The translations under genes were made by a program, and so were the position numbers. From positions 744,001 to 808,000 of the forward strand of contig OZ243953.1 of NCBI GenBank assembly GCA_965214475.1: 64,000 bases of DNA. The letters are read 5' to 3'. The number at the start of each line of letters is the position of its first letter. Position 1 is the stretch's first letter. Origin of the DNA: SIRX01 sp965214475 (GTDB lineage Bacteria > Actinomycetota > Rubrobacteria > Rubrobacterales > Rubrobacteraceae). The notes below the pieces were generated by a model. The model searched no databases. It worked only from the letters and a program-made list of their open reading frames with translations, and was not told where the DNA came from. Of this stretch, positions 7,761 through 16,855 are shown piece after piece.

Positions 7761-10337
7761 TCAAGAACTATTCTTATCTGACTGAGGTTTCTTGTTGCTC
7801 CCAAAGGTACTCTTTCGGCCACCAGGCCACCAGTTCCAGTCGCCCAGGATTCGCATGGTGGCCGGAACAAGCAGCACCCGAATTATGGTCGCATCTACGA
7901 ACACTGCAACGGCGAGGCCCAGGCCAACCGCTTTCGTGATAATGATGCCGGTAAAGGCAAACGCGCCGGTCACGACGATGATAATAGCCGCTGCCGAAGT
8001 GATAATGCCCGCGGTGGACACGAGCCCCTTTGCGACGCTGGCGGTGTTAGAGTCGCCGTTCTCGTAAGCCTCCCGAATACGGGAGAGCAGGAAGACCTCG
8101 TAGTCCATCGAGACGCCGAAGATGGTACAGAACATCAGGATGGGGAGCGTAGCGTCCACAAACCCCAGTGGTGTGAAGTTCAGCAGGTTCGAGAGGTTGC
8201 CGTCCTGAAAGACGAAGACCATCGCCCCGAAGCTCGCCGTAAGGCTCAGGATGTTTACCGCGACGGCCTTGAGCGGAATAAAGACCGACTTGAAGGTGTA
8301 GAGCAGCACCAGATAGGTTACGCCCAGCACGAATGCCGCCGCGTAGGGAGCCATGCCGTAGACGCTGGAGATGAAGTCTTTCTGGCCGGCGGAGAGTCCG
8401 CCGACGAGGAATCTAACGTTCTCCGGTGGCTGAACTTCCCGCACCTCCCCCACCGCTTCGCGCGCGGCAGCGACGTAGGGGCTGGCTTCGGTGACCGACC
8501 TCAACAAAGTACGGTCTCCGGCCACGAAGCTGTCTATAGCTTCCTGTAGCTCCTCGGACTCGCGGGCTTCGGAAAGCTCGAAGAAGTTGGCGATGCCTTC
8601 GGTCGTGACCTCTCCATTGGCGGAGATTCCGGCCGGCAGATCCGGGACCTGCTCGTCTATGCGGTTCTGGACTTCGGACTCTACCTCGGACCTTATCTGT
8701 TCTCTGGCCCCGGCTTCTTCCAGACGCCGCTCAACCTCCGGCTCGACCTGCGCCAGGACCTGTTCCCTGGCGCCCGGCGGTAGCGGCTGAGCAGCTTCGA
8801 GTTGGGAGACTTGCTCGTCGGTGGCTTTTTGGACCTGATCTTCTTTGAGCTGGTTGTATTGCTCGTCCACCAGCTCGTCAGTTCTTCCTTGCGCTTCGGA
8901 CTCGGCTTCGTCGCGGGCGCTGGAGACCTCTTCGGCATATTCTTTGGCGGCACTCTGTCCGATGGTGTAGATGCTTTCAACACTCTCTATTCCGTTTGTT
9001 TCGCGTACGCGCTCGCTGAGTTGCCGGGTATCTTTCAGTCCTTTGGTGCTCAGTGGATCTTTGGGTAGGGTGACGACTATCTCCATCGGGGTGAGGCTAG
9101 CGTAGTCGAAGTCTTGTTTGAGGATGTCGTCGCCGGCACGGGACTCGTACTTCTCCGGCAGGACACTCGCTTCGGGGATACCGATCTTCATGTGCGTGAC
9201 CGGATAGAGGAGGGCGGAGAGCATCACCCCCACCAGCAGGATCACGAGAATCGGATGCCGCATCACGACCTCCGCGCTCCGGCCCCAGAAACCTGCCCCG
9301 ACCGCGCCCCGGTTCCGCCGGACGGCGAGCGCATTCACCCGATGACCGAGCACACTTAGGACCGCCGGCAGCAGCGTCAGCGCCGCAGAGACCGAGATAA
9401 AGACCACGAGCACGCCCGCGATACCGATAGAGCGCATGAACATGAACGGGAAAAAGAGCAATCCCGAAAGCCCAATCAGGACCGCAAGCCCCGAGAAAAA
9501 GATGGATCTCCCCGCCGTCGCCACCGTCCGCGACACGGACTCTGCAACCGAGTAGTTCTCCAGCTCCTCCCGGAAACGGCTCACCGCGAAGAGCGCATAG
9601 TCGATGCCGAGTCCGAGGCCAAGCATGGTAGCAATGCTCAATACGAAGACCGACATATCGTAGACACCGGCCAGGAAGTACAGGGTCGCCAGGGCGGTCA
9701 GGACGCTGACGCCCCCGATCAGGACCGGAATCCCGGCCGCCACTAACGTACCGAAGGCGATCACCAATATGACCATCGCCAGCGGGAAAGCGTACTTCTC
9801 CGCCCGCCGGATGTCTTCGTTACTGGCGTTCGTTATATCCAGGTAGACTGCGGGAGCCCCGGTCACGTAGGTCGTCAGTTCGTCTGAACGCACCTTCCCG
9901 CGCACCTCATCCACAAGACTCTGAGTCTCGTCTACGGAGACATTGAACCCGATGACCGCATACGTCTTCTCACCATTCTCGGAGACAAAGCGCTGGTCCT
10001 GCGTACTGGAATAAGTCGAGACGAAGCGCGTTTCCTCCATCTCGCGGAGTGGTTCGAGCGCCTTATCTTCCGCCTTCTGATACTCGTCGCTCTTTGCGGA
10101 GAGACCTTCGCCCTCGAAGACTATGGTCAAGGTCGCAGGAGATACACCGAACTCTTCGACCATGAGATCCTGCACCTGCTCGGCCTCCGAGCCAGAACCG
10201 TCGAACCCGCCACCTTTGAGCTGACCGCCAAGCCTCGGCGCAAAGAAAGCTGCCACGACCAAGATAACGGCCCAGAACAGCAGTACCGCCCACCGGTAGC
10301 GGTAGGTAAACTGGCCCAGACGAGCGAACAGGCTCAA
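7761..10337 (-). CDS. MMPL-family RND exporter
   Basis: 858 residues with the duplicated architecture of MMPL/HAE2 transporters: one membrane helix, an extracytoplasmic porter domain, five more helices (GLGLGIDYALFAVSRFREE is the proton-relay segment), then a second porter domain and six helices with GVSMDYEVFLLSRIREAY. The second porter domain contains a long Glu/Gln-rich helical insert (about residues 445-570, e.g. EVERRLEEAGAREQIRSEVE) that should form a coiled coil and is longer than in typical relatives. Family members export lipids, siderophores or drugs. It is the first gene of a probable unit with the Fur-family regulator and a small membrane protein. Confidence 0.93.
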   Translation of the reverse strand: MSLFARLGQFTYRYRWAVLLFWAVILVVAAFFAPRLGGQLKGGGFDGSGSEAEQVQDLMVEEFGVSPATLTIVFEGEGLSAKSDEYQKAEDKALEPLREMEETRFVSTYSSTQDQRFVSENGEKTYAVIGFNVSVDETQSLVDEVRGKVRSDELTTYVTGAPAVYLDITNASNEDIRRAEKYAFPLAMVILVIAFGTLVAAGIPVLIGGVSVLTALATLYFLAGVYDMSVFVLSIATMLGLGLGIDYALFAVSRFREELENYSVAESVSRTVATAGRSIFFSGLAVLIGLSGLLFFPFMFMRSIGIAGVLVVFISVSAALTLLPAVLSVLGHRVNALAVRRNRGAVGAGFWGRSAEVVMRHPILVILLVGVMLSALLYPVTHMKIGIPEASVLPEKYESRAGDDILKQDFDYASLTPMEIVVTLPKDPLSTKGLKDTRQLSERVRETNGIESVESIYTIGQSAAKEYAEEVSSARDEAESEAQGRTDELVDEQYNQLKEDQVQKATDEQVSQLEAAQPLPPGAREQVLAQVEPEVERRLEEAGAREQIRSEVESEVQNRIDEQVPDLPAGISANGEVTTEGIANFFELSEARESEELQEAIDSFVAGDRTLLRSVTEASPYVAAAREAVGEVREVQPPENVRFLVGGLSAGQKDFISSVYGMAPYAAAFVLGVTYLVLLYTFKSVFIPLKAVAVNILSLTASFGAMVFVFQDGNLSNLLNFTPLGFVDATLPILMFCTIFGVSMDYEVFLLSRIREAYENGDSNTASVAKGLVSTAGIITSAAAIIIVVTGAFAFTGIIITKAVGLGLAVAVFVDATIIRVLLVPATMRILGDWNWWPGGRKSTFGSNKKPQSDKNSS

Positions 10338-10439
10338 GGCCGCCTACTCTTGGCGAAGACTTCTTCCATGGCTCATATAGTACTCGACGCCCCAGCCGTA
10401 AATAGTAGTTCTATTACAGAATGCGCCGCCCGAATACCG

Positions 10440-11606
10440 CTAGTGCTTGCGGGGCAGCGTGAGGGTAAGCAGGAGCCCAAGTACGGGTAGCACCGCTATT
10501 ATCAGCATCATGAACGGGAGTCCACGGGCATCGGCCAGAAAGCCCAGGATCGGGGCTCCGAGCCCACCAAGCCCGATTGAGAGGCCCATCGTTATGCCGG
10601 CGGCGAGCCCTATGCGACCGGGCAAGTATTCCTGGCCCATCACCACGGTTACGCCGAACGTGCCTATAGTGGCCGCCCCTATCAGGGCCAGAAGCACCAT
10701 ACCCAGGGTTGGTCCGGCGAGTGTGAAGCCGAAGATCAAAGGTGGCAGCAGGAGCATGGAAGCGCCAAGCACGGTCCTGCGTCCAAAGCGGTCGGCGAGT
10801 GGGCCCATCGTTAGTGTCCCTATCGCGCCGGCGAAGAGCATGATCGCGAGCGCCGTGTTCCCCTGGGCCGTCGAAGTTTCGAGCACCTGAGCGTAGTAGG
10901 TGGCGACGAACGTGACCAGTCCGAAGTAGACGAACGACCGTATTGTAACCACCCCGATCATGCGCGCAAACGGCCCCCAATGCTCTGCCGCCACGGGCGC
11001 CTGTTCATCCTCGCTATCTTCTACTACCGGTTGGAAGCGTCGCATCCGGGGCATCTCCACAAATAGCACCCCGGCCATGACCGCCGCGGGCACCAATAGA
11101 AACAAAGTGCCGGCCAGACCAAACAGTAAGACGAGCGGCGTGGTGAGAACGGGACCAAGGGCGAAGCCGGCGTTGCCGCCCACGGAGAAGAAGCTCATCC
11201 CCCGTGCCCGCCGGGAACCGGAGACGTAATTGGCGAACCGGGCCGCTTCGGGATGGAAGGCCGCAACCCCGATACCACTGACAACCACGAAGAGTAGTAT
11301 CAGAGGATAGCTTGGGGCCACGCCGACGAGCGCGATGCCGACACCGGCGAGCAATAGTCCAAGTGGCATTAAAGCCGGCAACGGACTACGGTCGGAGAAG
11401 ATCCCAAAAAGAGGCTGGACGATCGAGGAGCTAACCGTCGCCGCCAGGACCAGCGTCCCGGCCGCCGCCAACGACAGGCCCCGCTCCGAGATCAGGAACG
11501 GAATCAACGCCGCCACCGCTCCCTGATTTACGTCGGTAAAGAGATGCCCGGCCGAAAGTCCGCCCATCGCCCGACGATCCACACCTTTGACAGCAAATTC
11601 ACTCAA
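10440..11606 (-). CDS. MFS transporter, fosmidomycin-resistance (Fsr)-like
   Basis: 388 residues, 12 hydrophobic segments. The N terminus GHLFTDVNQGAVAALIPFL matches the Fsr-type opening, and two MFS loop signatures are seen (GIFSDRSPLP after helix 2 and GPLADRFGRRTVLG after helix 8). Family knowledge suggests drug/proton antiport, fosmidomycin being the known substrate of the prototype; the substrate here is unknown. It lies 43 bases upstream of nothing on its own strand except the MMPL unit and directly downstream of sppA. Confidence 0.9.
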   Translation of the reverse strand: MSEFAVKGVDRRAMGGLSAGHLFTDVNQGAVAALIPFLISERGLSLAAAGTLVLAATVSSSIVQPLFGIFSDRSPLPALMPLGLLLAGVGIALVGVAPSYPLILLFVVVSGIGVAAFHPEAARFANYVSGSRRARGMSFFSVGGNAGFALGPVLTTPLVLLFGLAGTLFLLVPAAVMAGVLFVEMPRMRRFQPVVEDSEDEQAPVAAEHWGPFARMIGVVTIRSFVYFGLVTFVATYYAQVLETSTAQGNTALAIMLFAGAIGTLTMGPLADRFGRRTVLGASMLLLPPLIFGFTLAGPTLGMVLLALIGAATIGTFGVTVVMGQEYLPGRIGLAAGITMGLSIGLGGLGAPILGFLADARGLPFMMLIIAVLPVLGLLLTLTLPRKH

Positions 11607-11649
11607 AAAACAGTCTCTCTAAATTTCTACTATCGACCGTTCGATACTA

Positions 11650-13341
11650 TCAGTCATCAGAGAAATCGTACGGTGCCTGCGCCCATACTCTCTGTGAACG
11701 GAGTTCAGCGATAACTTCCTCGTAATCCTCAAACAGCTCGCGGGCGGCTTCGGCGGCGTTCTCCGGCATCGGGCGTACGCTCTTCGGGGGTGAAATCTTG
11801 ACGGCGACCTCCGGCGCATCGACTTCTATGCCGGCCAGTTCCCGCGCCTTGTCGAGCGCCGTATGCCAGCCCCCGAGCTCGTCTATCAGTCCGTTCTCGT
11901 AGGCTTCAATGCCGGTCCAAACACGGCCGCCGGCCAGCTTTTCGAGGTTTCCCGGCTCGAAGTTCCTGCCTTTTACGACCCTATCTTTGAACTCACCGTA
12001 GATAGCTTCGACCTGCCCGCCAATAACCTGTCGTTCGTCGTCCGTGGGTTGACGGCTGAGATCGAAGAGGCCAGAACGGTTGCCACGTTCGATGGCTACG
12101 GGATTTATGTAGAGTTTTCCGTACAAATCGGTGGCGACAGGCCGCAAGGAGATCACACCTATCGAGCCGGTAATTGTGTTGCGTCGGGCGACGATGTGGC
12201 TCGCCGAAGCGGAGACGTAGTATCCGCCGGAGGCGGCGGCCTCGCCCATAAGTACCACCACGGGTTTCTTCTCGTTTATGCGATGGACTTCGCGCCAGAT
12301 CAGATCCGAAGCCAACGAGTCTCCACCCCGCGAGTCCACATGAAACAGAATCGACGCGACGCGACGGTTTTTCTCCGCCACCCGGAGAGCGGCGACCACC
12401 GACTCACTCCCGGCCTGCTCGCCCCCGATCAAGGGCAGCGGCACGGGCAGTTTCCTGCTCTTACCCCGTACTATTGCCCCCGATAGACTAACTATCCCCA
12501 CCCGCCGGCGGGAAAGCCTCCGGTAAGGTATTTTCAAGGCTTTCTGGGCCACTTCCCACTCTGCGAGCCCCGCATTCTGGTTGTCTGGGCCAAGTCTCTC
12601 AGGCAACTCGTCTTCGTAGCACACGCCGTCGAGCAAGCCCGCTTCCAGCGCCCCAGACGCACTGTATGGAGCATAGTCGATCTTCTCTCTCGCCTCTTCG
12701 GGGGTTGTGTCTCTCCCTTCCGCTACTGCGTCTACGAGCATTTCGAACCGCCGGTTTGCGAGACGTTCAGCTTGCTCCCGCGCTTCTTCGGAGAAGTCCT
12801 GGCGGACGAAAGTGTCGTAGGCGGACTTGTAGGGCGAGACGGCGAACACCTCCGCCTCGACACCAACTTTTTGAAAGGCATTTTTTACGAAGTTTATCCG
12901 GGTGCGGAGTCCGGTCACGCTTACTGTCGCAAGCGGGGTTGCCAGTATCTCATCCGCGGCACAGGCCAGGTAATAAGAGCGCGTATCCGGCTCGATCAAG
13001 TAAGCAACGACCCGGCCGCCGTTTTCCTTGTACGCGTCTAGCTCGCGACGAAACTCTTCCAGGGCGGCCCAACCGGCCTCCAGGTTTTGAACGCGCAAGA
13101 CGACGCCGAGAACGCGGCCGTCTCCAGAGAGGCGAGACAGCCTCCGGCGCACCTCTTCTAGGCTAAGGGCGGGCGGTCCAGGATTTACGCGGCGGCGTAG
13201 AAAGCCGACCTGAGGTTCGAACTCCGGTAGACTGCCACTCACCTCGAAGACCACGTAGTCCGGTGGGCGGCCAAAGAGTCGACGGTAGACGTTACGCAGC
13301 AATCGCCAGAGGTTGATCAGGGCATTTAATATCGAAGCCAT
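11650..13341 (-). CDS. sppA: Signal peptide peptidase SppA, long type
   Basis: 563 residues from the ATG at 13341 (MASILNALINLWRLLRNV); a start 11 codons further upstream is possible. An N-terminal hydrophobic/amphipathic anchor precedes two tandem ClpP-like domains, as in the 67-kDa E. coli enzyme. The N-terminal domain has the lysine segment SPYKSAYDTF (about residue 198-207), and the C-terminal domain the serine segment GEAAASGGYYVSASA. In the E. coli enzyme these supply the Lys-Ser dyad across domains. It degrades leftover signal peptides in the membrane. It is divergent from a Fur-family gene with a shared intergenic operator, so iron or peroxide control is plausible. Confidence 0.94.
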   Translation of the reverse strand: MASILNALINLWRLLRNVYRRLFGRPPDYVVFEVSGSLPEFEPQVGFLRRRVNPGPPALSLEEVRRRLSRLSGDGRVLGVVLRVQNLEAGWAALEEFRRELDAYKENGGRVVAYLIEPDTRSYYLACAADEILATPLATVSVTGLRTRINFVKNAFQKVGVEAEVFAVSPYKSAYDTFVRQDFSEEAREQAERLANRRFEMLVDAVAEGRDTTPEEAREKIDYAPYSASGALEAGLLDGVCYEDELPERLGPDNQNAGLAEWEVAQKALKIPYRRLSRRRVGIVSLSGAIVRGKSRKLPVPLPLIGGEQAGSESVVAALRVAEKNRRVASILFHVDSRGGDSLASDLIWREVHRINEKKPVVVLMGEAAASGGYYVSASASHIVARRNTITGSIGVISLRPVATDLYGKLYINPVAIERGNRSGLFDLSRQPTDDERQVIGGQVEAIYGEFKDRVVKGRNFEPGNLEKLAGGRVWTGIEAYENGLIDELGGWHTALDKARELAGIEVDAPEVAVKISPPKSVRPMPENAAEAARELFEDYEEVIAELRSQRVWAQAPYDFSDD

Positions 13342-13378
13342 GGAAACTATGGTACACCGTAACGCTTCGGCCAAATCG

Positions 13379-13413
13379 TATGATAAACTTAGAATCAGGA
13401 ATGGTTATTGATT
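13379..13413 (+). promoter_or_regulatory. Putative -10 element and palindromic operator between sppA and the second Fur-family gene
   Basis: TATGAT at 13379-13384 resembles a -10 element for the rightward gene. Immediately after it (13393-13413) is an imperfect palindrome with matching arms AATCA and TGATT and inner AA/TT, 21 bp in all. Its AT-rich nature in a GC-rich genome and its place at the expected transcription start suggest autoregulation by the Fur-family protein. No -35 element was convincing. Confidence 0.5.
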
Positions 13414-13429
13414 TAGCGACATCCAGGGT

Positions 13430-13861
13430 ATGACGAGCAAGGTAGAGCAGGACGTGCGGGAGAAGCTCCGCAGGTCGGGTTACACGCTGACCTCGCAGCG
13501 GAAAGCCGTACTCGAAGCTCTGAAGGAAGCTCGCGGACACCCCTCTGCCGAAGACGTCTACCTCGTAGTCAAGAAAAAGAACCCTAAAGTAGCGTTGGGG
13601 ACGGTCTATCAGGCGCTCTCGGTGTTAGAAGAGATCGGGATAATAGGCGCCAAGCATTGGTCGGAGTCGCCCACCCGCTACGATCTCAATACCCAACCTC
13701 ACCTGGACATCCGTTGCCAGGGTTGTGGTGGAGTCTCAGAGATACCGGGTGTGGAGCTGGAGAACCTCAAGGCCCGCATTCAGGAAAATACGGCGTACGA
13801 CGTCACGAATACCACGCTGGTAGTAGAAGGGCTCTGCCCCGGCTGCCAGGAAACATCTTAG
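13430..13861 (+). CDS. Fur-family regulator (second copy), possibly PerR-like
   Basis: 143 residues. Winged helix with GYTLTSQRKAVLEAL and GTVYQALSVLEEIG; C-terminal domain with two CxxC zinc pairs (CQGCG and CPGC). Where Fur has a histidine cluster this protein reads RYDLNTQPHLDIRCQGCG, keeping one His and an Asp as in PerR-type proteins rather than the HHH of the first copy. A peroxide sensor is therefore my preferred guess, not proven. It is divergent from sppA and preceded by a 21-bp palindrome that is probably its own operator. Confidence 0.9.
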   Translation: MTSKVEQDVREKLRRSGYTLTSQRKAVLEALKEARGHPSAEDVYLVVKKKNPKVALGTVYQALSVLEEIGIIGAKHWSESPTRYDLNTQPHLDIRCQGCGGVSEIPGVELENLKARIQENTAYDVTNTTLVVEGLCPGCQETS

Positions 13862-13962
13862 AAACTCTTTACCAGACATCGCCCAGAGGTTAACCTGCGA
13901 TACAGTATCGTCCAGAGACTACGCATCTATGCGCGGCGTAACTAAGTTCGGGAGACGAGGTC

Positions 13963-15798
13963 TTGAGCGGCCAAGAGAGAGATTACATGCAGGAGATCGA
14001 GGGCCAGATGCAGGCCGCCCAAGCTCTCATAGAGAGTCTCGAAGAAGAGGTTACCAGCCTTCAAAGCGATCTGGAGCAGGCCAGCGTAGCCTTGAAAGCG
14101 GCCCAGGAAGAGGTAGTCGCCCGTGAAGAAGCCCTGGAAGAGACGGAGAGGGCGCGTTCCGCCGCCGAGACAATAGCCCGGGATGCGTCAGGTGCCATAT
14201 CCGAGCTGCGGATAAAGAGTTCCGATGAGCAGCTAAGCCTCATGAACCAGCATATTTCCGAGCTTGCACGACTTCAGGACAGGTTTCAAGATCAGCTACG
14301 GGCGGAGATCGAATCAGCACTCTCTGTAGAAGACCGCGAGGAACTTAGGGAAGAACACTCGAAGGTCCGCCAGACGGTGGAAACGCACTACGAAGAGCGC
14401 ATCGCGGCGCTCGAAAAATCTTATCTGGAATCGCGCGAGCGCTTGTTAGAGGGCGAACAAGAGTTCGACAAAAGATGCGTGGAGGAGATCGAAGCCGTTC
14501 GTAAAGAGGCCGAAGATCAGAGTCGCGAGCTGGAACACAAACTGCACGAACAACTGGAACAACAGGTTCAAGAAGCCCTCCGGTCGGCGACCGAAGAACA
14601 CCAAAAAGAGCTTGAGGCTCAACGTAAGTCTTTCACCGACCGCGAACCAGAGTTACAGGCCGAATTCGAAGCCCGTCAAGCGGAGATGGAAGGTCGCATC
14701 CGGGAAGCCGAAGAGCAACACCAGGCGAAGCTGCGTGAGATAAAGAGCCTCGCCGAGAACCGAGAGCAGGAGCTAAAGAAGACGCATTTGGCCCGACTGG
14801 CGGAGACAAAGGCCGAAGCTGAGCGTCGGATCGAATCGCTCCAAGCCCAACGGGAAGCGGACAATAAAGCCCTTAGGTCACGGCACGAGGAGGATCTGTC
14901 CGAGCTCCGCGCCCAGTACGAGAGACGTTTGCAGGAAGTGGACGAAAGTCACAGGTTGGAGCTGTGGACAGCCCAAGAGAAGATGGAGGGCTTCAAGCTA
15001 GAAAGGATCTCCGAAGCCGAAGCCTACAGAGGTCGGCTCAAAGAGCTCGAAACCGCGCTTCAGTCAAAGGAATTCGACGCAGAAAACCCGGAAGCATCCA
15101 CACAGGAGACTCCCAAAACGGAGGCCGGCTCTCAAGAGCAGCGCTCCTCGGAGGATACGGATCATCTCCAGGTACAGATAGAAGAGTTGAAAGCGGCGCT
15201 CGCGATGTCCGAGCGAGCGCGAGAGACACTGTCCCGGGAGTTGAAAGAATTGCAGGAGTGCGAACCTGAGAAGTCCTCAGAGATCGTCCGTAACGGCCAA
15301 GAACGTCAAGAAACTCTAGGAGAACGGGATAAGGACTTCCATCCTGACGCCACGAGCACTGATGAGCGTATACAAGAACTCGAAGCGCGATTGCGGGAGT
15401 CCAGGGAAGAGAGTTTCCACAACGCAGAGGAGCTTCAACGGGCGATGGAGGAGCTGCGTCGGCTCTCAGATCCGGAACACCGAATGCGAGGAGGAATCTC
15501 CGCGTTCAACGCGAGCGAGCATGCTGGCTACGTGTCCTCAATCTCGAAGTCTTTGGGACTTCCGAAGGTACACGCTGGAATGGACGACGAAGCGAATAAA
15601 CCCATTTTTACGTTCGTGTGGGAAGAACTCGCCTGGCGCCGGTACATTGCAGAGCCGGCCGAAGACCTTCAAGAGCCAAGAGTCTACTTGTTGGGCGGCG
15701 GCGATGAACCGGAAGAGCTTGGTGAACTGGACCAGCGGGAGCCGAACGCCCGAATAGACGCCCGGGGACGGCTTATCCTCGGCGTTCAGGCTCGTTAG
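13963..15798 (+). CDS. Large coiled-coil protein with unassigned C-terminal domain
   Basis: 611 residues from a TTG at 13963 preceded by GAGG. Residues 1 to about 500 are almost continuous charged heptads rich in Glu, Gln, Arg and Ala, interrupted near residues 370-395 by a flexible Ser/Thr/Glu segment (ASTQETPKTEAGSQEQRSSE). There is no signal peptide or membrane segment, so it should be a cytoplasmic rod. The last 95 residues are different: a compact domain starting RGGISAFNASEHAGYVSS and containing FVWEELAWRRYIAEP, EPRVYLLGGGDEPEEL and ARIDARGRLILGVQAR. I do not recognise this domain. The 3' end overlaps the convergent membrane protein gene by 26 bases. Structural or partner-binding roles are possible; nothing indicates an enzyme. 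Confidence 0.85.
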   Translation: MSGQERDYMQEIEGQMQAAQALIESLEEEVTSLQSDLEQASVALKAAQEEVVAREEALEETERARSAAETIARDASGAISELRIKSSDEQLSLMNQHISELARLQDRFQDQLRAEIESALSVEDREELREEHSKVRQTVETHYEERIAALEKSYLESRERLLEGEQEFDKRCVEEIEAVRKEAEDQSRELEHKLHEQLEQQVQEALRSATEEHQKELEAQRKSFTDREPELQAEFEARQAEMEGRIREAEEQHQAKLREIKSLAENREQELKKTHLARLAETKAEAERRIESLQAQREADNKALRSRHEEDLSELRAQYERRLQEVDESHRLELWTAQEKMEGFKLERISEAEAYRGRLKELETALQSKEFDAENPEASTQETPKTEAGSQEQRSSEDTDHLQVQIEELKAALAMSERARETLSRELKELQECEPEKSSEIVRNGQERQETLGERDKDFHPDATSTDERIQELEARLRESREESFHNAEELQRAMEELRRLSDPEHRMRGGISAFNASEHAGYVSSISKSLGLPKVHAGMDDEANKPIFTFVWEELAWRRYIAEPAEDLQEPRVYLLGGGDEPEELGELDQREPNARIDARGRLILGVQAR

Positions 15799-16270
15799 CC
15801 ACCCGCTTCTTTTCTGCGCGCTGACGTTGACGCCGCTGAATATACTTGCGGTTGTGGGCGAAAAGTGCCTCACCACGACGAGCCCCAACGTAAGCGCCAC
15901 CGATGGAGATCAAGAGAATGGCGATCATAAACAGAGCCGCCTGCGGCGAGTCGAGGCCGGGGAAGAAGCCGTTCCCGGAGAGTACGTTGATTACTGGTGA
16001 GATCGCAAACGTTACCGGGGCAACCAGCGTACCGTGGAGCTTACGGCGTGCCGGTGCCCGGTAGCTAGAGATCATACCTCCCCAATAGAACGCGAACGCC
16101 GCCGCCAGGATGAGGAACAAAGAAGGCAAGAACGAGTTTTCTGCCAGCGAAGGGTCCAGAAACCTCATTGCTATCGGCCAGAAAATCCCGAAGACCACCA
16201 ACACCGCAATACCGAGCGCGAGTAGGACTCCAAGCACCATCGCCCAGGCACTTTTTCTAAAGTTCTTCAT
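15773..16270 (-). CDS. Membrane protein, unknown
   Basis: 165 residues with four hydrophobic segments (near 9-31, 50-66, 80-98 and 110-128) and a basic C-terminal tail rich in Arg/Lys (NRKYIQRRQRQRAEKKR) that should lie in the cytoplasm. No family recognised. The start ATG at 16270 follows AAGAACTTT without a strong ribosome site. Its 3' end overlaps the convergent coiled-coil gene by 26 bases, so the two transcripts are partly antisense to each other. Confidence 0.75.
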   Translation of the reverse strand: MKNFRKSAWAMVLGVLLALGIAVLVVFGIFWPIAMRFLDPSLAENSFLPSLFLILAAAFAFYWGGMISSYRAPARRKLHGTLVAPVTFAISPVINVLSGNGFFPGLDSPQAALFMIAILLISIGGAYVGARRGEALFAHNRKYIQRRQRQRAEKKRVANEPERRG

Positions 16271-16336
16271 ACCCCAGAATTCTACCAGTGGTTCGACAAC
16301 CCCTCGTGGCAGCCTTCACGCCGTTTTGCTTAGGCC

Positions 16337-16855
16337 TTATTCCGCGAGTGCTCCGACCAGCTCGCGGCAGAACGCTGGGATGTCCGGCACTACCCTACCC
16401 CACACCAGGTTCCCGTCCCTAAACGCGGGCTTGTCCACCCAGGTTGCCCCGGCGTTCTCGAGATCGTCTTTTATTCCGAGGGAACCCGTGGCCCGCGCTC
16501 CGTCCACGATTCCTGCTGAGATGGCGACCAATCCACCATGACAGATGATGCCCACGATCTTGTCGTTGCTGTGGACCTCTTTAACTATCTCCAAAATCTT
16601 TGGATAACGTCGAAGCTTATCCGGCGCCCATCCACCGGGAATCACGACCCCGTCCAACTCCGAAGCATCTATATCTCCGGGTGTTGCGTCAGCCCGCGCG
16701 GAGAGGGCGTTTTTGCCGTACACGGTCTCCAGATCCGGACCGACCGTTATAACTTCGGCACCCTCTTCACGAAGCCGCATCACCGTTACCCAGTACTCCA
16801 GATCCTCGAATCCTTCGGCCAACAACATGACGAGTTTTTTCCCTTCGAGCTTCAC
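16337..16855 (-). CDS. pfpI: DJ-1/PfpI-family protein, type 1 glutamine-amidotransferase fold
   Basis: 172 residues, the normal length. It carries the nucleophile elbow GIICHGG with Cys about 105, the upstream acidic residue in LLAEGFEDLEYW (Glu 15-18 region), and the GSLGIKDDLENAGA and DGNLVWGRVVPDIPAF segments characteristic of PfpI/YhbO/DJ-1 members. Reported activities are protease, glyoxalase and protein deglycase; stress protection against glycation is the usual role. It overlaps the upstream recQ stop by four bases (ATGA), so it is translated from the same message. Confidence 0.93.
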   Translation of the reverse strand: MKLEGKKLVMLLAEGFEDLEYWVTVMRLREEGAEVITVGPDLETVYGKNALSARADATPGDIDASELDGVVIPGGWAPDKLRRYPKILEIVKEVHSNDKIVGIICHGGLVAISAGIVDGARATGSLGIKDDLENAGATWVDKPAFRDGNLVWGRVVPDIPAFCRELVGALAE

